This document shows positions 16,791 through 24,223 of a stretch of 64,000 nt of DNA, piece by piece. Numbering within the stretch: the first letter of the stretch is position 1; the number at the start of each line of letters is the position of its first letter. Made by a program: the position numbers and the translations under genes. Origin of the DNA: Swaminathania salitolerans (GTDB lineage Bacteria; Pseudomonadota; Alphaproteobacteria; Acetobacterales; Acetobacteraceae); assembly GCF_025994315.1 (NCBI RefSeq), contig NZ_BAQE01000003.1. One strand, written 5' to 3'. The notes under the pieces were generated by a model. That model made no database searches, had not been told where the DNA came from, and saw only the letters and a list, made by a program, of their open reading frames with translations.

Positions 16791-17474
16791 TCAACGCGCG
16801 ACGATACGCCCCTCGCTCAGCGTGACCACCCGATCCATCCGCGCGGCGAGAGCCTCGTTATGCGTGGCGATCAGAGCGCCCACCCCCTCGCCCCGCACGG
16901 CCAGAAGCAGCTCCTCGAAAACCGCGTCGGAGGTGTGGATATCGAGATTGCCGGTCGGCTCGTCGGCCAGCAGGAGCCTGGGCCGATTGGCCAGAGCCCG
17001 GGCGATCGCAACGCGCTGCTTCTCTCCTCCGGACAGCTTGCCCGGCAGATTGCCCAGACGATGCCCGAGACCGAAACGGTGCAGCAGGCCCGTCGCGCGC
17101 GCCCTGGCATCCGCTTGTGAGACGCCCGCGACATATTGAGGCAACAGCACGTTTTCCAGCGCCGTGAATTCGGCGAGGAGGTGATGGAACTGATAGACGA
17201 AACCGATTTCGTCCCGCCTCAGCGCCGTTCGGGCTGTGTCGGAAAGCGTTCCCGTGTCGTTTCCGGCCACGCGCACCTGCCCCTTCTGGGGAGATTCGAG
17301 CAGCCCGGCGATATGCAGGAGGGTCGATTTCCCGGTCCCGCTCGGCGCCACGAGCGCCACGATCTCGCCGGGATGAAGGTCGAGAGAGGCGCCGCGCAGG
17401 ATCTCGAGCGTTTCCTCGCCGGAGCGATAGGCGCGGGTCACGTCGACCAGGGACAGAACCGGTGTTTCACTCAT
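16791..17474 (-). CDS. lolD: lipoprotein-releasing ABC transporter ATPase LolD
   Basis: ATPase of the LolCDE complex that extracts outer-membrane lipoproteins from the inner membrane and hands them to LolA. The 227 residues carry Walker A (APSGTGKS), the Q-loop region GFVYQFHHLL, the ABC signature LSGGEKQR, Walker B (LLADEPTG) and the switch histidine (IATHN). Its ATG overlaps the end of the lolC/E-type permease by 8 nt, so the two are coupled. The order proS-lolC-lolD-dnaE is typical of alphaproteobacteria. Confidence 0.95.
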   Translation of the reverse strand: MSETPVLSLVDVTRAYRSGEETLEILRGASLDLHPGEIVALVAPSGTGKSTLLHIAGLLESPQKGQVRVAGNDTGTLSDTARTALRRDEIGFVYQFHHLLAEFTALENVLLPQYVAGVSQADARARATGLLHRFGLGHRLGNLPGKLSGGEKQRVAIARALANRPRLLLADEPTGNLDIHTSDAVFEELLLAVRGEGVGALIATHNEALAARMDRVVTLSEGRIVAR

Positions 17475-18714
17475 GACGCAGCGCCTCGATCGGATCGGTC
17501 CTGGCCGCTCTCCAGGACGGGTAAAGTGTCGCGACGAAAGACAGAGCGAGCGCCATGACCATCACCTCGATGACCTGCGACCAGACGAGACGGGCCGGCA
17601 GATGCTCGAGATAGTAGAATTCCGGATTGAACAGGCTGGTATGGGTCAGATGCTCGACCCCATGCTGGATGCGCTCGATATTGAGGCAGAACACCACGCC
17701 GATGACGAAGCCGATCACCGTGCCGGAGACACCGACCGATGCGCCGCACATGAGGAATATCCTCATGATCGCGCCCCGGCTCGCACCGAGGGTACGCAGC
17801 ACGGCAATGTCGCGCGTCTTGTCCTTGACCATCATGATCATGGACGAGATCACGTTGAACGCGGCCACCAGGATGATCAGGGTGAGGATCAGGAACATGA
17901 CGTTCTGCTGCACCGTCAGAGCCCCCAGAAACGCGTTATTGCTCTGCGTCCAGTCCATCACGCGCAATCTCGGATCGTCGAGGCGCTCGGCGATGGCGCG
18001 GGTGACATCGCGCACCTGAAGGGGATCCCGTGTCGCGACCTGGATCAGAGAGACCGCATCCGGCATCATGAGAAAACGCTGGGCGGCTCCGAGCGGCATC
18101 AGGATCACGCTCGTATCGTAATCGTTCACGCCTGCATCGAACACCAGTGCGACGTGATAGGCCCGGATCCGGGGCATCGTTCCGAATGGGGTCGCGCGGC
18201 CATTGGGCGAAAGCAGCGTGACCTTGCTGCCGATCCCGAGCCCTGCGCGCGCTGCCAGCGTGGCACCGACGGCAATCGCATCGTCACCCCGGAAATCCTC
18301 GAGACGACCATCGGTAATGTTGTCGCTCAGGGCGTGCAGATCGCGCAGATCGCCCGGCAGGATGCCGCGCACCACGCCGCCGGTGGAATAGTTTCCGGCA
18401 TCGATCAGAACCGTGCCTTCGGCCATGGGCGTCACGCGGGTGACATTCTTCACCCCGCGAATGGCGACGACATCATCCTGATAATTCGGAATGCTGTGGC
18501 CAGCACTGAAGATATTGAGATCGCCGTTCAGACCGAGCACGCGCCCCATCAGATCGGCCCTGAACCCGTTCATCACGGCCATGACGATGATCAGCGTCGC
18601 GACGCCGAGCGCGATACCGATCAGGGAAAATATCGCGATGATGGAAACGAAACGTTCCCCGCGACGGGCGCGCAGATAGCGCCCCGCCACCGCGCGCTCG
18701 AAGCGGTTGAACAT
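17467..18714 (-). CDS. lolC: lipoprotein-releasing system permease (LolC/LolE family)
   Basis: Inner-membrane permease of the lipoprotein-sorting complex, 415 residues. It has the family topology of one N-terminal helix (SIIAIFSLIGIALGVATLI), a large periplasmic MacB-like domain, and three C-terminal helices of FtsX type with MVKDKTRDIAVLRTLGAS in a cytoplasmic loop. Only one LolC/E gene is present, as in many alphaproteobacteria where it works as a homodimer with LolD. The start at 18714 lies 2 nt after the proS stop; the longer ORF to 18966 is out-of-frame proS sequence. Confidence 0.94.
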   Translation of the reverse strand: MFNRFERAVAGRYLRARRGERFVSIIAIFSLIGIALGVATLIIVMAVMNGFRADLMGRVLGLNGDLNIFSAGHSIPNYQDDVVAIRGVKNVTRVTPMAEGTVLIDAGNYSTGGVVRGILPGDLRDLHALSDNITDGRLEDFRGDDAIAVGATLAARAGLGIGSKVTLLSPNGRATPFGTMPRIRAYHVALVFDAGVNDYDTSVILMPLGAAQRFLMMPDAVSLIQVATRDPLQVRDVTRAIAERLDDPRLRVMDWTQSNNAFLGALTVQQNVMFLILTLIILVAAFNVISSMIMMVKDKTRDIAVLRTLGASRGAIMRIFLMCGASVGVSGTVIGFVIGVVFCLNIERIQHGVEHLTHTSLFNPEFYYLEHLPARLVWSQVIEVMVMALALSFVATLYPSWRAARTDPIEALRHE

Positions 18715-18716
18715 GA

Positions 18717-20057
18717 TCAGGCGGCGTCCTTGCCGGCGCCATCGGTGCCGAGCACCTTTGCAAGCGCGTCCTCTGCCGTAAGCTCGAACCGCTCGCCCGT
18801 GGCCCGGCGCTTGAGTTCGACCTTGCCTTCCTTCGCGCCGCGCGGACCGACGATCATCTGCCAGGGATGCCCCATCAGATCCGCATCGTTGAACTTCACA
18901 CCGGCACGCTCGCTGCGATCGTCGTACAGGAATGCGTCCGGAGCAGCCCCGTAAAGCCGCTCGCACAGCGCATCCACGGCTTCGTCGCCGGGCTTGAGGC
19001 TCAGAATGGCGGCGCGATAGGGCGCAACCGAATCCGGCCAGATGATCCCGGCCTCGTCATGGCTTGCCTCGATCACGGCCCCGACCAGACGCGATACGCC
19101 AATGCCGTAGGAACCCATTTCGGGGAAGAACTGGGCGCCATCGGGCCCGCTCACCGAGATCCCCATGGATTCGGTATATTTGGTGCCGAAATAGAAGATA
19201 TGACCCACCTCGATTCCGCGGCCTTCGCGGCGACGATCGGCAGGCACGTCTTCCCACGACGTCTCGTCATGCATCTCATCGGTCGCGGCATAGAACCGGG
19301 TGACGCCGTTGAAGAACACCTCCAGGCTGGCATGATCGGCGATATCGACATTCTCATGCAGCCAGTCCTGCTCCTCGAGCGCCGCATCGAAAAAGACGCC
19401 GCTCTCGCCCGTGGGCGCCAGAACGAGAAATTCGTGGCTCAGATCGCCACCGATCGGCCCGGTATCGGCCTTCATCGGCACAGCGCGCACACCCAGACGC
19501 TGGAAGGTACGCAGATAGGCGAGCATCATCCGGCGATAGGTGGCAACCGCATCCTCGTAGGACGCATCGAAGGAATACGCGTCCTTCATGAAGAACTCGC
19601 GACCGCGCATCACACCGAAACGCGGGCGCAGCTCGTCGCGGAACTTCCACTGGACGTGATACAGTGCCTGGGGCAACTCACGGTAGGACTTGATCACCTG
19701 ACCGAAAAGATCGGTGATCATCTCCTCATTCGTCGGCCCGTAGAGCAGCTCGCGATCCTGTCGGTCGCGGATACGCAGCATCTCCGGACCATAGGCGTCG
19801 TAGCGCCCCGAACGCTTCCACAGCTCCGAGGACTGGACAGTCGGCATCAGCACTTCCTGCGCGCCGATGGCATTCTGCTCTTCCCGCACGATCTGCTCGA
19901 TATTGCGCAGCACACGCAGGCCCACAGGCAGCCAGGCATAGATACCGGCCGAGGTCTGACGCACGAGGCCGGCGCGCAGCATCAGGCGATGCGACGCGAT
20001 CTGGGCCTCGGCAGGCACTTCTTTGAGGGTGGGCAGGAAACCGCGGGACAGACGCAT
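18717..20057 (-). CDS. proS: prolyl-tRNA synthetase (short form)
   Basis: Class II aminoacyl-tRNA synthetase that charges tRNA-Pro. At 446 residues it is the short alphaproteobacterial form, lacking the roughly 180-residue INS editing domain between motifs 2 and 3. Motif 2 (RFGVMRGREFFMKDAYSF) and motif 3 (GSYGIGVSRLVGAVIE) are intact. The missing editing domain means mischarged Ala-tRNA-Pro must be cleared in trans. It is in an operon with lolC, 2 nt downstream, and follows the RNase J gene by 70 nt containing two hairpins. Confidence 0.95.
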   Translation of the reverse strand: MRLSRGFLPTLKEVPAEAQIASHRLMLRAGLVRQTSAGIYAWLPVGLRVLRNIEQIVREEQNAIGAQEVLMPTVQSSELWKRSGRYDAYGPEMLRIRDRQDRELLYGPTNEEMITDLFGQVIKSYRELPQALYHVQWKFRDELRPRFGVMRGREFFMKDAYSFDASYEDAVATYRRMMLAYLRTFQRLGVRAVPMKADTGPIGGDLSHEFLVLAPTGESGVFFDAALEEQDWLHENVDIADHASLEVFFNGVTRFYAATDEMHDETSWEDVPADRRREGRGIEVGHIFYFGTKYTESMGISVSGPDGAQFFPEMGSYGIGVSRLVGAVIEASHDEAGIIWPDSVAPYRAAILSLKPGDEAVDALCERLYGAAPDAFLYDDRSERAGVKFNDADLMGHPWQMIVGPRGAKEGKVELKRRATGERFELTAEDALAKVLGTDGAGKDAA

Positions 20058-20086
20058 CGTGGGTGACCGTTCTAGAGAGAGACATC

Positions 20087-20139
20087 ACGCGCCTGGCTCG
20101 GCGCGTCATCAGGCAGAAGCTGCGGGATCAGACCCGCAG
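20087..20139 (-). other. two stem-loops between RNase J gene and proS
   Basis: CTGCGGG/CCCGCAG (20120-20126, 20133-20139) spans the RNase J stop codon, and ACGCGCC/GGCGCGT (20087-20093, 20100-20106) follows. Both are perfect 7-bp stems with 6-nt loops and lack U-tracts. They could be processing or stability elements in a shared transcript. Confidence 0.5.
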
Positions 20140-21774
20140 CAGATGGACATCGACCAGGGGGCGCTTCTGCAGCTTGCGCCCGAGGGCGCGGCGCAGGGCC
20201 GTCTTGGCGGCATCGCGGAAAGCATCGTCATCCTGACGCAGATCGTCGGGAATCTCGTCGATGGCATCGGCGAATTCCTCCGAAATGCGGGTGCTCTCGG
20301 GGTCTTCCGCTTCCAGCAGGCCGGGGGCGCTGATCTTGGGCATGCCGATCACATAGCCCTCGTCATCGACCGCGAAACTCGCGATGACCATGCCGTTGAA
20401 CAGCATCTTGCGCCGGGCGGCCAGAACGCCGCCGGTCATGGGGAGCAGGCGTCCGCCATCCAGAGCCAGACGTCCGGTGGGCGCCGTATCGACCACCTCG
20501 GCCCGATCCGGCCCCAGACGGAGCAGATCGCCATCCTCGAGCAGGATCGCCTCGGCCCCGGTTTCCCGCGCGAGCGCCGCATGGGCCGTCAGATGGCGCC
20601 ATTCGCCATGGGTCGGCACGCTCAGCCTGGGGCGAACGAGGCTGTAGAGATGACGCAGATCGTCCGACGTCGCATGGCCCGACACATGAACCAGATGGTC
20701 CTTGTCGGTCAGCACGGTGGCGCCACGACGGGTCAGATTGTCCTGAACCGCCATTACCGCCTGCTCGTTTCCGGGGATCATGCGGGAGGAATAGATGACC
20801 GTATCCCCCTCGCCCAGAGTGATGTTCGGATGAATATCGGCAGCGATGCGCGAGAGTGCGGAACGCGGCTCGCCCTGGCTGCCCGTGATGATCATCAGCA
20901 GCCGATCGTCGGGGACAGAGCTCGCCTCGCGCTCATCGAGGAAAGGCGGGATATCCTGCAGATAGCCGCATTCGCGCGCCGCAATCTCGAGATTGCGCAG
21001 CGAACGACCGACGACCATGACCTGACGGCCTGCGGCCTTCGCTGCCCGCGCGATCGACTCCACGCGTGCGACATTGCTGGCGAAACAGGTGATCGCGACA
21101 CGTCCCTTGAGCGTGCGGATGAGCCCGGCCATGGAATCGCGCACCTGTCCCTCGGTGCCGGAAATGCCCTCACGAAAGACGTTCGTGCTGTCGCATACCA
21201 TGGCGAGGACGCCCTCGTCCCCGACCGCCTTGAACGCGTCGAGATCGGTCAGCGGGCCGACGACCGGGTCGCGGTCGAGCTTCAGATCGCCTGTATGGAC
21301 GATCGTACCGTAGGCGGTACGAATGACCAGGGACTGGGCTTCGGGCACGGAGTGGGTCACGTTGATGAAGGCGAGATCGAACGGACCGACCTCGAAACGT
21401 CCGCCCATGGGAACCGTGTGGATGGTCACCTGCGAGAGCAGATGCGCCTCGCCGAGCTTGCGACGCAGGACGGAGGCCGCAAACGGCGTCGCATAGATCG
21501 GGCAGCGCAGCTGGGGCCAGAGATGGGCGACCGCGCCCAGATGATCCTCATGGGCATGGGTGATCACAAGGCCGCAAAGCGCCTTGTTGCGTTCCGCGAT
21601 GAAGAGCGGATCGGGCATGAGGATCTCGGCCTCGGGGGTATCGTTCCCCGAGAAGCCGATCCCGCAATCGACGGCAAGCCATTTCCCGTCGAGGCAATAG
21701 AGGTTGAAATTCATACCGATCTCGCCGGTTCCGCCCAGAGGCAGGAATGCGAGACCTTTTTCGGTCACTGTCAT
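20128..21774 (-). CDS. rnj: ribonuclease J
   Basis: Metallo-beta-lactamase/beta-CASP ribonuclease with 5'-exo and endonuclease activity, used in mRNA decay and rRNA maturation. The 548-residue protein shows the zinc motif THAHEDHLGA, the upstream start segment LPLGGTGEIGMNFNLYCLDG, and the beta-CASP segment HVSGHATSDDLRHL. It lies between coaX and proS, as in other Acetobacteraceae. A weak terminator precedes it at the coaX 3' end, so it may have its own promoter. No clear Shine-Dalgarno is visible before the ATG. Confidence 0.94.
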   Translation of the reverse strand: MTVTEKGLAFLPLGGTGEIGMNFNLYCLDGKWLAVDCGIGFSGNDTPEAEILMPDPLFIAERNKALCGLVITHAHEDHLGAVAHLWPQLRCPIYATPFAASVLRRKLGEAHLLSQVTIHTVPMGGRFEVGPFDLAFINVTHSVPEAQSLVIRTAYGTIVHTGDLKLDRDPVVGPLTDLDAFKAVGDEGVLAMVCDSTNVFREGISGTEGQVRDSMAGLIRTLKGRVAITCFASNVARVESIARAAKAAGRQVMVVGRSLRNLEIAARECGYLQDIPPFLDEREASSVPDDRLLMIITGSQGEPRSALSRIAADIHPNITLGEGDTVIYSSRMIPGNEQAVMAVQDNLTRRGATVLTDKDHLVHVSGHATSDDLRHLYSLVRPRLSVPTHGEWRHLTAHAALARETGAEAILLEDGDLLRLGPDRAEVVDTAPTGRLALDGGRLLPMTGGVLAARRKMLFNGMVIASFAVDDEGYVIGMPKISAPGLLEAEDPESTRISEEFADAIDEIPDDLRQDDDAFRDAAKTALRRALGRKLQKRPLVDVHLLRV

Positions 21775-21792
21775 GAAAAAATCCCAGTCGAG

Positions 21793-21817
21793 AAAAAATG
21801 CACCTTCATCCTGGTGC
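21793..21817 (-). terminator. weak intrinsic terminator at coaX 3' end
   Basis: On the minus strand GCACC/GGTGC (21800-21804, 21813-21817) forms a 5-bp stem followed by A and six T residues (21793-21798). It overlaps the coaX stop. The short stem suggests partial termination ahead of the RNase J gene. Confidence 0.45.
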
Positions 21818-22597
21818 CGGAATAAGTTCGCCCGGGTCGTTGCGTGCAGCGAGCAACCGCAGACCGTCGAGCGTGAGCGTTGGAGCGACGTGCTGGAACA
21901 GATCCGTTCCTTCGGAAAAAAGCGGGGCCAGACCGCCCGTGGCGATCACCTTGATCGGGGTCGCCATCTCAAGCGCGATGCGCGAGACGATTCCCTCGAC
22001 CAGACCGACATACCCCCAGAAAAGACCGGACCGCATGGCAACGGAGGTGTTGCGACCGATTGCCGAAGACGGGCGCCCAACGCTGATGCGCGGCAGGCGC
22101 GCCGCCGCCTGATGCAGGGCCTCAAGCGAGAGATTGACCCCCGGAGCGATCGCCCCGCCGCAAAATGCACCCTCTTCATCGACGACATCGAAGGTCGTCG
22201 CCGTACCGAAATCGACCACGACGAGCGGACCGCCGAAAAAATGCTGTGCGGCAAGACCGTTGAGACGCCGGTCCACGCCCACTTCGGAAGGTGTATCAAC
22301 CTTGAGGGGATATCCCCATTCGAGGGCCGTGTTCGCGATCAGCGGTTCGACATCGAGCCACTCGCGGCACAGGCGACGGAGATGATAGAGCGCGGCGGGC
22401 ACGACGGTGCCGATAATGGCCCGGGTGACGCAGCGGGGCGAAAGACCGGAACGATCGATGAGGGCCAGAAGCCAGGCTGCGTATTCGTCCGAAGTGCGCT
22501 GATCGTTGGTCGAGATACGCCAGGCGCCGCGCCATTCGCGCCCGTCATGGACAGCAAAGACGATATTCGTATTACCGGCATCGACGACGAGGAGCAC
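21806..22597 (-). CDS. coaX: type III pantothenate kinase
   Basis: First enzyme of coenzyme A synthesis: phosphorylates pantothenate, without CoA feedback inhibition, in the cytosol. At 263 residues it has the CoaX signatures DAGNTNIVFAV (phosphate-binding loop), GVDRRLNGLAA, VVVDFGTATTFDVV and GAIAPGVNLS. It starts 10 nt after the birA stop and is probably co-transcribed with it; birA-coaX-rnj is a common alphaproteobacterial order. Confidence 0.95.
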   Translation of the reverse strand: MLLVVDAGNTNIVFAVHDGREWRGAWRISTNDQRTSDEYAAWLLALIDRSGLSPRCVTRAIIGTVVPAALYHLRRLCREWLDVEPLIANTALEWGYPLKVDTPSEVGVDRRLNGLAAQHFFGGPLVVVDFGTATTFDVVDEEGAFCGGAIAPGVNLSLEALHQAAARLPRISVGRPSSAIGRNTSVAMRSGLFWGYVGLVEGIVSRIALEMATPIKVIATGGLAPLFSEGTDLFQHVAPTLTLDGLRLLAARNDPGELIPAPG

Positions 22598-22607
22598 AGA
22601 CCTTCCT

Positions 22608-23378
22608 TTATCCTAGCAGTAGAATATCCCCCGAGAGGAATGCCTGAAGGTCGCCCTGGTCGGTCTGGAGAAGTAGCCGACCGCTTGCGTCGAGACCCGC
22701 AAAGAAACCCTCTATATAGTTATCCCCCCTTTGCACCGCAAGTCGTGTCCCGAGCGGGTGGGCGCGCTCGAGCCAGGCCGCGCGCAAGGGCTCGAATCCC
22801 TCGCGCTCCCAGAGCGACAGGCGGGCTGAGAAAGCGGCAAGAATGCGCTCGGCCGCCTCACGAGGGGCGATCGATCTGCCGAGCGCCTCCAGGCAGATGG
22901 TCCGGCGCCCCGGAATTTCCGGAGCGGTGCGCAGATTCGCGCCGATACCGACAACGATCCAGCCCGATCGCCCTGCCCCGCCCCGCTCGATGAGAACGCC
23001 GCAGAGCTTCGCACCCTCGCAAACCAGATCGTTGGGCCATTTGAGCTGAAGAACGGCGTCGGGCACGACGGGGGCGAGGGCATCGTGGATCGCAACCGCA
23101 ACGAGAAAGGGCAGGACCGCGATCAGGGAATCGCTGTCACGGTCGCGACAGATGAAGGAGAAGGAAAGATTGCCTTCGGGCGCCTGCCAGAGCCGGCCGC
23201 GCGTTCCGCGACCGGATGTCTGACGATAGGCCAGAACGGCCGTTCCGTCGGCTGCCCCCTTCTCGGCTTCGGATTTACAGAGATCCGATGTCGAGCCCAG
23301 GGTTTCGTGGCATGTCAGCGACCAGATGAAAGCCATACGGGTTGCGATCTTGGAGATTGCCGCCGGACCGGCCGGCAT
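22608..23378 (-). CDS. birA: biotin--[acetyl-CoA-carboxylase] ligase
   Basis: Attaches biotin to the carrier domain of acetyl-CoA carboxylase and similar enzymes. The catalytic core shows STSDLCKSEAE, the biotinyl-AMP loop SGRGTRGRLWQAPEGN and KWPNDLVCEGAKLCGVL, then the small C-terminal domain. No N-terminal DNA-binding helix-turn-helix is present, so it is the monofunctional type and does not repress biotin genes. The longest frame gives 256 residues; a start at 23336 (MAFIWSLTC) would fit the family as well, and neither has a convincing ribosome-binding site. It lies between tRNA-Val and coaX. Confidence 0.92.
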   Translation of the reverse strand: MPAGPAAISKIATRMAFIWSLTCHETLGSTSDLCKSEAEKGAADGTAVLAYRQTSGRGTRGRLWQAPEGNLSFSFICRDRDSDSLIAVLPFLVAVAIHDALAPVVPDAVLQLKWPNDLVCEGAKLCGVLIERGGAGRSGWIVVGIGANLRTAPEIPGRRTICLEALGRSIAPREAAERILAAFSARLSLWEREGFEPLRAAWLERAHPLGTRLAVQRGDNYIEGFFAGLDASGRLLLQTDQGDLQAFLSGDILLLG

Positions 23379-23424
23379 GCCTCGTGTCGCTTGCCGTTGC
23401 GACGGACAGGAGGCTTCGGGGGAA

Positions 23425-23499
23425 TGGTGGGCGATGACGGGATTGAACCGCCGACCCTCTCGGTGTAAACGAGACGCTCTACCGCTGAGCTAATCGCCC
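23425..23499 (-). tRNA. tRNA-Val (anticodon TAC)
   Basis: The minus strand folds into a full cloverleaf: acceptor GGGCGAT/ATCGCCC, D arm with AGCTCAGCGGTAGAGC, anticodon stem TCTCG/CGAGA with loop TTTACAC giving TAC, and T arm GGCGGTTCAATCCCG. The CCA end is encoded (75 nt). It lies between the HU gene and birA on the same strand. Confidence 0.97.
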
Positions 23500-23544
23500 G
23501 CAGGACCGGGGTAGAAACCCCGCTGCGTTGCGGCAGTGAATACG

Positions 23545-23829
23545 TTAACTCACTGCGTCCTTCAAGCCCTTGCCGGGGCGGAAACGTACAGAAACCGATG
23601 CGGGGATGTCGATTTCCTCGCCGGTGCGCGGATTGCGTCCCTTGGCCGCCTTGCGCGTGGCCGTGACGAAGGTGCCGAAACCGACAAGGCGTACTTCCTG
23701 CTTGCGGGCCAGCGCCTCTTCGATGCTCGAGAAAAGCGCCTCCACGACATCTCCGGCTTTCGCCTTGGGAAGGTCAGCCTTTTCGGCCACCGCTGCGATG
23801 AGCTCCTGCTTGTTCAGGGGCTTTTCCAT
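23545..23829 (-). CDS. hup: HU family DNA-binding protein
   Basis: Small nucleoid protein of 94 residues that bends DNA as a dimer. It shows the HU fold signatures: N-terminal helices (MEKPLNKQELIAAVAEK), GFGTF, and the DNA-contacting arm with RNPRTGEEIDIPAS. It is the gene after lon, an arrangement typical of proteobacteria. The ATG at 23829 is preceded by GAGG; an in-frame TTG two codons earlier is less likely. A tandem terminator pair between lon and this gene suggests it has its own promoter. Confidence 0.96.
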   Translation of the reverse strand: MEKPLNKQELIAAVAEKADLPKAKAGDVVEALFSSIEEALARKQEVRLVGFGTFVTATRKAAKGRNPRTGEEIDIPASVSVRFRPGKGLKDAVS

Positions 23830-24117
23830 CCTCAATACCTCACAGATCTTGTCACGATGTCGTCCTGCACCGACCGGTCAGTATTCACGGGCCAGCGTTC
23901 ACAGAACTGGCACTATGAAGCCGTTTGATCGCACGTCAACATCCCATACCCATGCCCGGGCCCGGCTGCAGTGAAGTTTCGAAAAGACTGCGTCTTTCCT
24001 GCACGGCCCCGCGCGGACCGCCCTTACCGAACCTCCGTTCCGGCGACCGACGGATCGATCCTTGCGAGCCACCTTCGAAGGCCTCGCCGGAACACCGCAC
24101 CGGGACGCCCTCCTCCC
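23830..24117 (-). promoter_or_regulatory. upstream region of the HU gene
   Basis: About 290 bp without a gene, between the HU start and the second lon terminator. It must hold the HU promoter because transcription from lon should stop upstream. A TTCTGT ... TACTGA pair with 17-nt spacing (around 23878-23907) is a weak candidate. The remainder is GC-rich and shows no repeat or ORF that I trust. Confidence 0.3.
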
Positions 24118-24154
24118 AAAAAAAAACGCTCTCGGGAAACACCTTAGGAGAGCG
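24118..24154 (-). terminator. second (distal) intrinsic terminator after lon
   Basis: On the minus strand CGCTCTC/GAGAGCG (24148-24154, 24127-24133) forms a 7-bp stem with a 14-nt loop followed by nine T residues (24118-24126). It is a textbook Rho-independent terminator placed 14 nt after the first one. Confidence 0.85.
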
Positions 24155-24167
24155 CCCGACAGGACAT

Positions 24168-24194
24168 GAAAAAGGCCGCCCCCGAAGGGCGGCC
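24168..24194 (-). terminator. first intrinsic terminator after lon
   Basis: On the minus strand GGCCGCCC/GGGCGGCC with a short loop (24174-24194) is followed by a run of T residues (24169-24173 region). It lies about 30 nt beyond the lon stop codon. Confidence 0.85.
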
Positions 24195-24223
24195 TCCTGT
24201 CATGATCCGTTCCGGATGCGCAC

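Noticed and set aside
13764..17120. 1118-residue plus-strand ORF opposite dnaE
   Set aside because: Antisense shadow across dnaE and lolD with no domain; both minus-strand genes are certain.
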